A stretch of DNA of 11,076 bases from DATLAN01 sp035527455 (lineage in GTDB: Bacteria; Planctomycetota; Planctomycetia; Pirellulales; Thermoguttaceae): the NCBI GenBank assembly GCA_035527455.1, contig DATLAN010000637.1, forward strand, positions 1-11,076, given 5' to 3'. Each line of letters starts with the position of its first letter. Position 1 is the first letter of the stretch. Both the position numbers and the translations under genes were made by a program. This document shows positions 7,461-11,076 of the stretch, in pieces. The notes under the pieces were generated by a model. That model searched no databases, was not told where the DNA came from, and saw only the letters and a program-made list of their open reading frames with translations.

Positions 7461-7844
7461 TCCGTGTTTCCCGAGTTCGTCGTCGCGTTAAACCGTGTTC
7501 GCCCCGCCGCCTGGAGGCTGCCTGACCGAACGGTCCGTGCTGAATGCCGGCGGCCGATTTCTACCAGTTTACCGAGTTGGTGCCGGCAGTTCAATGAACC
7601 GCTTCCTCGCATGAGCAGATCGCCGGGCCCTCGCACACCGACAGGCAAGCCGTGTCCAGAACGCCCAACCGCAGGCACCCCCCCTGGCTGGTGGGTCCTG
7701 GATCGACGACTTGACCGGGCGACCACGTCCATGTTAGAGTTTTATAGTTACGACTTCTGCGCACAGAGCGCGCATGTTCGACATAACAAGTTGCAAGAAC
7801 ACCGTTTAGCGGGCATTCTCTTGCAGCACGTCGGGTAACACTCA
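7461..7844. promoter_or_regulatory. Divergent intergenic region between mntP and the FHA gene
   Basis: A 384-nt stretch with no supportable gene. It should hold the promoters of both flanking genes. A TATAGT at 7743-7748 is a candidate -10 for the FHA gene without a good -35. A short palindrome GACCG-AA-CGGTC lies at 7524-7535. I looked for the conserved core of the yybP-ykoY manganese riboswitch on the mntP strand and could not recognise it. Confidence 0.4.
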
Positions 7845-8519
7845 ATGGGTTTGGCCACGATACGGGTGCTGGACGGAGCGGACCGAGGCCGGGTGTACGA
7901 GAACGTGCCCACCCCCTTGACGATCGGCCGCGAGGAAGGCAACTCGGTCCAACTCAACGACGAGCGGATCAGCCGGTTCCATCTGAAGATCCAGGAGGAC
8001 GAGAACAAATACGTGCTGACGGACCTGCAAAGCACCAACGGGACCAAGGTCAACGGCGAGCACGTGCAACTCTGGGTCCTGCGGCCCGGGGATATCATCG
8101 CCGTGGGGCGAAGCGTGTTGTTGTTCGGTTCGCGGGAGGAGATCGCCCGGCGGTTGTCGAGTCTGCGAGGGGTCGATCTGTCGGATGGCGTGACCCTGGA
8201 GGTCGACGAAGAACAGAAGGAGTCGATCTCGTTTCCCTTGGAGTATGAACTGGGGTGGTCCGACGACCTGGACGCCTGGGCCGTATTGCACACGCTGATT
8301 CCGCCGGAGTTGCCCGGCTCATTGAATCCCGGTCAACTCGCCCAACTCGCCGAACTGCTGCAATACATGCACTTGCGGCTGCGCGGGCTGATCGAGACGG
8401 TCCGGATCAAAGGCAAGTCGGACCGCGTCTCTCTGAAACAGCGTCAGTGGCAGAACCTGATCGACCTGCAGGACCGCCTGGGCACCTACCTCCGCACGAT
8501 CGGCGAGCCCTCCGAATAG
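7845..8519 (+). CDS. FHA-domain protein with uncharacterised C-terminal region
   Basis: Predicted cytoplasmic phosphothreonine-binding adaptor. Residues about 5-97 are a forkhead-associated domain with all the usual binding-site residues: G28-R29, S43 followed by R-F-H46, and N65-G66 in the STNGT loop, then VNG. Residues about 115-224 form a separate, mostly helical and charged region (PPELPGSLNPGQLAQLAELL and a KQRQWQNLIDLQDRLG stretch) that I do not recognise. An in-frame TAA 9 nt before the ATG fixes the start, although the ribosome-binding site is poor. No kinase is encoded in the window, so the phosphoprotein partner is unknown. The gene is followed after 235 nt by a membrane protein on the same strand. 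Confidence 0.9.
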   Translation: MGLATIRVLDGADRGRVYENVPTPLTIGREEGNSVQLNDERISRFHLKIQEDENKYVLTDLQSTNGTKVNGEHVQLWVLRPGDIIAVGRSVLLFGSREEIARRLSSLRGVDLSDGVTLEVDEEQKESISFPLEYELGWSDDLDAWAVLHTLIPPELPGSLNPGQLAQLAELLQYMHLRLRGLIETVRIKGKSDRVSLKQRQWQNLIDLQDRLGTYLRTIGEPSE

Positions 8520-8642
8520 CCGCGTGCGGCTTCGCCCGGCCTCTCTTGATCGGCTCGTCTTTCCAATCCTCCTTCATTGTCGGGGGATTCGGCGACCCCC
8601 CACTATCGACCAGGGGGTGTTTCGCACGGATGGGGTTTCCGC

Positions 8643-8648
8643 TAGAAT
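8643..8648 (+). promoter_or_regulatory. Candidate -10 box upstream of the zinc-ribbon/HEAT gene
   Basis: TAGAAT in the context CCGCTAGAATCG lies 106 nt before the start codon. No strong -35 is present 16-18 nt upstream (TTTCGC at 8620-8625). The surrounding 8520-8754 interval is otherwise without a gene. Confidence 0.3.
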
Positions 8649-8742
8649 CGACGGCTCAAGCAGTGGTTCTTTCATGGGAGCTTCGAGCAACCTTGGAGCT
8701 ACCCCGTGTATTCGATTCCGCAAGCCGTTGCCAGGCCGAGCT

Positions 8743-8747
8743 GGAGG
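8743..8747 (+). promoter_or_regulatory. Shine-Dalgarno that sets the start of the zinc-ribbon/HEAT gene
   Basis: GGAGG with 7-nt spacing to the ATG at 8755. The frame is open further upstream to 8524, but only this ATG has such a site and matches the start of the downstream paralogue. Confidence 0.75.
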
Positions 8748-8754
8748 TGCGAGC

Positions 8755-10926
8755 ATGTCCGAATCGTTCCAGTGCCCGAAGTGTGCGGCACGCTACGCCC
8801 TGAAAGAGCATCTGGCCGGCAAGGGCGTGAAATGCCGCAAGTGCGGGACGGCCTTTCGGGTGCCCGCGCCGAAATCGGCATACGTCGAAGCCGAAGCAAA
8901 ACCTCCAATGCCGAACCTCTTCGACGAGGAATTCGGCAAGGTCGATGCGACGCCAACACCGGCTACCACGATACCGACACCGACCACTTCCAACACGCCG
9001 CCACGGCTGCCGGGATCATCTCCGGCGGCATTTTCTCCCCAGCCGCTCGGCCCGGCGACCGGTCCCGTAACTGGTCTGCCGCATCAGTTCGGCGGTGCGA
9101 AGCATGAGCCGGCCCGGCTGTCGGGCGTTAGGTTGAGCGACAAAGACAGGCAGACACTCCGCGCGGGGGCGGTCAGCGCGGCCTTTGGCTTATCGGCCAT
9201 GGTACTGCCGTTCGTCGGTCTGCAGTTCAAAGCGATTGCCACGTTTGGCGAGTTCGTGCCGTACGTGGCGGCAATATTTGCCGTGCTGGGGGCCGGGCTG
9301 GTCTTCTACGCCCTGCGCAGCAACCTGGCGGTGGGTGCCTTTTCGGCCGGAGGCATCCTCGTGTTGCTGGCGGTCCTGGTGGGCGTTTCCATCTTGGTCG
9401 GTTCCGGCGATGATGACACGGACGGTTCGGGTACGTCGAGAGAAGTCGCCGAAGGAAGGACCACCGGACCGGACAGTTCTTCTCCGCTCGGCTCCTCCGC
9501 CGATTCCGTCTGGAGCGAATTCCGCAGCCCGACAGAGCGGTTCCGTGTGGAGTTTCCCGGAACCCCCATGACCGTCCGCGACCCGCGGAACATGGATCTC
9601 AAGAGCTATGCGGTCAAGACGCACCAGGCAACGTATTGCGTCATGTGCGCCGTCGTGGGCGGGACGAATGCTCCACCCCAGGTGGTTCTCGAAAACGCCC
9701 AGAACGGTGCGGTCAACGGAGTGAAAGGCTGGCTGATCGAATCCAAAGAGGTCACCTTGCCCGGCGGTCAGCCGGGAAGGGCGTTCGTGGTGGGTTGCCC
9801 CAGCGGAAGCGTGATCGAGTGTCGCGCCTACCTTACCGGCGGGCGGCTTTATCAAACGCTCGTCGAGACCACCCCGGACCGCCAGGGCGCTGCGGAGACC
9901 CTCAAGTTCCATGACTCCTTTCAGATTCTCGCATCCGCTTCTCCCGATTCGCCGGCCGTCGGGGACTCCGCGTCGGCCGACGACTCCGACCTCATCGACG
10001 CGGCCTTGTCCGATTTGCGGTCGACCAACGGAGGCCGGAAGTCGAACACCCTGTCGCGGTTGGCACGGATTCAAGTGGACCCCGAGCGCCAAGAGGAAGT
10101 CGCCGAGGTGCTGGTGGACTTGCTCTCCTTTACGGACGATTTCACTCGCTCGGACGTGCTGGAGGCCTTGGCCGTTTGGCACACCGATGAGGCCGTCCCG
10201 GCGATGATTCGGCAACTCGATGACAAAAGCCTTCTCGTCCGGCAGAAAGCGCTCGAGGTCCTGAGCACGATCGAAGATCAGCGCGTGATCGAAGCCATCG
10301 CAAAGCGCCTGCCGGAGACGTTCGATCGCATGTTGGCCGTCAGGGCCCTGATCGCTATGGGACCGGCGGCGGAGGAAACGGTGCTGAAGTACGTCGAGCA
10401 TCCCGATCGACAGGTCAGTTCGGCGGCGTGCGAGATCCTCGCCGAGATCGGCACGCAGAAGAGCATCGCTGTGCTGACGAAGTTGGCACGTAGCGAGGAC
10501 TTCTTCGTACAGGTCGAGGCCCAAAGGGCGAGCAAGGCGATCATCGACGCGGGCCGCGGCACCCCCGAGCCCCAGCCGGAGCCTCAGCCCGCCCCCGCCG
10601 GTTCCCCCGGTGTCGCCGTGGACGACCCACCCGCCGCCGCCGACGAGATGGCCCAGGCACTGGACGACTTGACCTCGGGGACACTTCTCAGCCGCAAGGA
10701 GGCCGCCGCCAAATTGATCGCTATGGGCTCCGCCGCCGAAGAGGGCGTGCTCAAGGCCCTGAGACATCCCGATCCCTTCGTTTGCGCGGAAGCCTGCAAG
10801 ATCCTCGGAAAAATCGGGACCAAGAAGAGCGTCCGGCAACTCACGCTGTACGCACGCCACCCGAACCTGCTCGTCCGCTCCGCGGCGGAACGGGCGCTGC
10901 GAGAAATCGATTCCCGCGACGAGTGA
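8755..10926 (+). CDS. Zinc-ribbon, three-TM, HEAT-repeat membrane protein
   Basis: Protein of unknown function, 723 residues. Residues 4-37 are an MJ0042-type zinc ribbon (C7, C10, C27, C30). A Pro/Thr-rich linker (about 40-125) leads to three hydrophobic segments at about 138-157, 167-187 and 193-215. Residues about 252-393 form a domain with the pattern FRVEFPG...PGRAFVV...RAYLTGGRLYQ...FHDSFQI, which I know only as an uncharacterised planctomycete-type domain. HEAT-like helical repeats fill 412-600. A PEPQPEPQPAPAG linker follows, and another HEAT pair ends the protein (630-719). The ATG at 8755 is chosen for its GGAGG and because the next gene starts with the same residues, although the frame continues upstream to 8524. 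With three TM segments the zinc ribbon and the C-terminal domains would lie on opposite sides of the membrane. Role unknown; a scaffold for protein interactions is a guess. Confidence 0.85.
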   Translation: MSESFQCPKCAARYALKEHLAGKGVKCRKCGTAFRVPAPKSAYVEAEAKPPMPNLFDEEFGKVDATPTPATTIPTPTTSNTPPRLPGSSPAAFSPQPLGPATGPVTGLPHQFGGAKHEPARLSGVRLSDKDRQTLRAGAVSAAFGLSAMVLPFVGLQFKAIATFGEFVPYVAAIFAVLGAGLVFYALRSNLAVGAFSAGGILVLLAVLVGVSILVGSGDDDTDGSGTSREVAEGRTTGPDSSSPLGSSADSVWSEFRSPTERFRVEFPGTPMTVRDPRNMDLKSYAVKTHQATYCVMCAVVGGTNAPPQVVLENAQNGAVNGVKGWLIESKEVTLPGGQPGRAFVVGCPSGSVIECRAYLTGGRLYQTLVETTPDRQGAAETLKFHDSFQILASASPDSPAVGDSASADDSDLIDAALSDLRSTNGGRKSNTLSRLARIQVDPERQEEVAEVLVDLLSFTDDFTRSDVLEALAVWHTDEAVPAMIRQLDDKSLLVRQKALEVLSTIEDQRVIEAIAKRLPETFDRMLAVRALIAMGPAAEETVLKYVEHPDRQVSSAACEILAEIGTQKSIAVLTKLARSEDFFVQVEAQRASKAIIDAGRGTPEPQPEPQPAPAGSPGVAVDDPPAAADEMAQALDDLTSGTLLSRKEAAAKLIAMGSAAEEGVLKALRHPDPFVCAEACKILGKIGTKKSVRQLTLYARHPNLLVRSAAERALREIDSRDE

Positions 10927-10985
10927 AAGCCGCGAAGGATTGCAGCGAAATCCCCTTCCGGCGACAATGGGCCGTGGTTTGCGTC

Positions 10986-10991
10986 GAGGAG
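10986..10991 (+). promoter_or_regulatory. Shine-Dalgarno of the tandem paralogue
   Basis: GAGGAG with 5-nt spacing to the ATG at 10997. It sits in the 70-nt gap after the previous gene, which makes cotranscription of the two paralogues plausible. Confidence 0.6.
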
Positions 10992-10996
10992 CAAGC

Positions 10997-11076
10997 ATGT
11001 CCGAATCGTTCCAGTGCCCGAAGTGCGCGGCGCGCTACGCCTTGAAAGAGAACCTGGCCGGCAAGGGCGTGAAATG
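10997..11076 (+). CDS. Start of a second MJ0042 zinc-ribbon protein (3' end beyond the window)
   Basis: Only 26 codons and two bases are visible. They read MSESFQCPKCAARYALKENL followed by AGKGVK, and the cut codon begins TG, consistent with the third zinc-binding cysteine. The sequence differs from the upstream gene by one residue (N for H at position 19) and by 5 of 80 nucleotides, 3 of them silent. This shows a tandem duplication at least of the N-terminal region. Whether the rest also has TM segments and HEAT repeats cannot be seen. Confidence 0.88.
   Translation, partial: MSESFQCPKCAARYALKENLAGKGVK

Noticed and set aside
8582..8618. GGGGG / CCCCC / GGGGG runs that could form alternative stems like an attenuator
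   Set aside because: Stems of only 5-6 bp in a GC-rich spacer, with no U-run and no leader peptide.
8524..8754. 77-codon N-terminal extension of the zinc-ribbon/HEAT protein
   Set aside because: It has no ribosome-binding site at the upstream start, no conserved content, and the paralogue begins at the equivalent internal ATG.
9190..10998. Minus-strand 602-codon open frame
   Set aside because: It is antisense to the zinc-ribbon/HEAT gene and is His/Gly/Arg-rich without motifs.

Overview
This is a GC-rich bacterial window that most resembles a planctomycete, perhaps of the Pirellulales type. The reasons are a secD-secF fusion behind yajC and tgt, a stand-alone FHA protein, membrane proteins with an N-terminal MJ0042-type zinc ribbon, a 'FPG...RLYQ' domain and HEAT repeats, and GTAG-headed palindromic intergenic repeats. 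The assignment is inference from gene families; no rRNA or tRNA is present to confirm it.

The left part (1-4521) is on the minus strand and reads tgt -> yajC -> secDF, the common bacterial order linking queuosine tRNA modification to the Sec accessory complex. secDF runs off the left edge inside a Thr-Thr-Glu-Pro tetrapeptide repeat that sits in the periplasmic domain of the SecF half. The 303 nt between tgt and yajC holds a cluster of REP-like palindromes, one of which supplies the tgt stop codon, then a candidate promoter, then three successive hairpins that could be a structured leader of yajC-secDF.

The middle part (4522-7460), also on the minus strand, holds mntP (manganese exporter) and then an OprP/OprO-like porin. 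They are separated by 584 nt containing a strong 20-bp-arm hairpin inside a wider imperfect inverted repeat. The porin is followed at once by a well-positioned Shine-Dalgarno and a 26-codon ORF, then by a head-to-head pair of a second GTAG-headed palindrome family that separates it from tgt.

The right part (7845-11076) is on the plus strand. It holds an FHA-domain protein, then a 723-residue zinc-ribbon/three-TM/HEAT-repeat protein, then the start of a tandem paralogue whose first 80 nt match the previous gene at 75 of 80 positions. The FHA gene and mntP are divergently transcribed from a 384-nt region in which I recognise no manganese riboswitch.

I see no phage, CRISPR array, tRNA, rRNA or complete transposon. 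The less ordinary content is the repeat insertion in SecDF, the structured yajC leader, the two palindrome families, the small ORF behind the porin, the foldback element and the duplicated zinc-ribbon gene.
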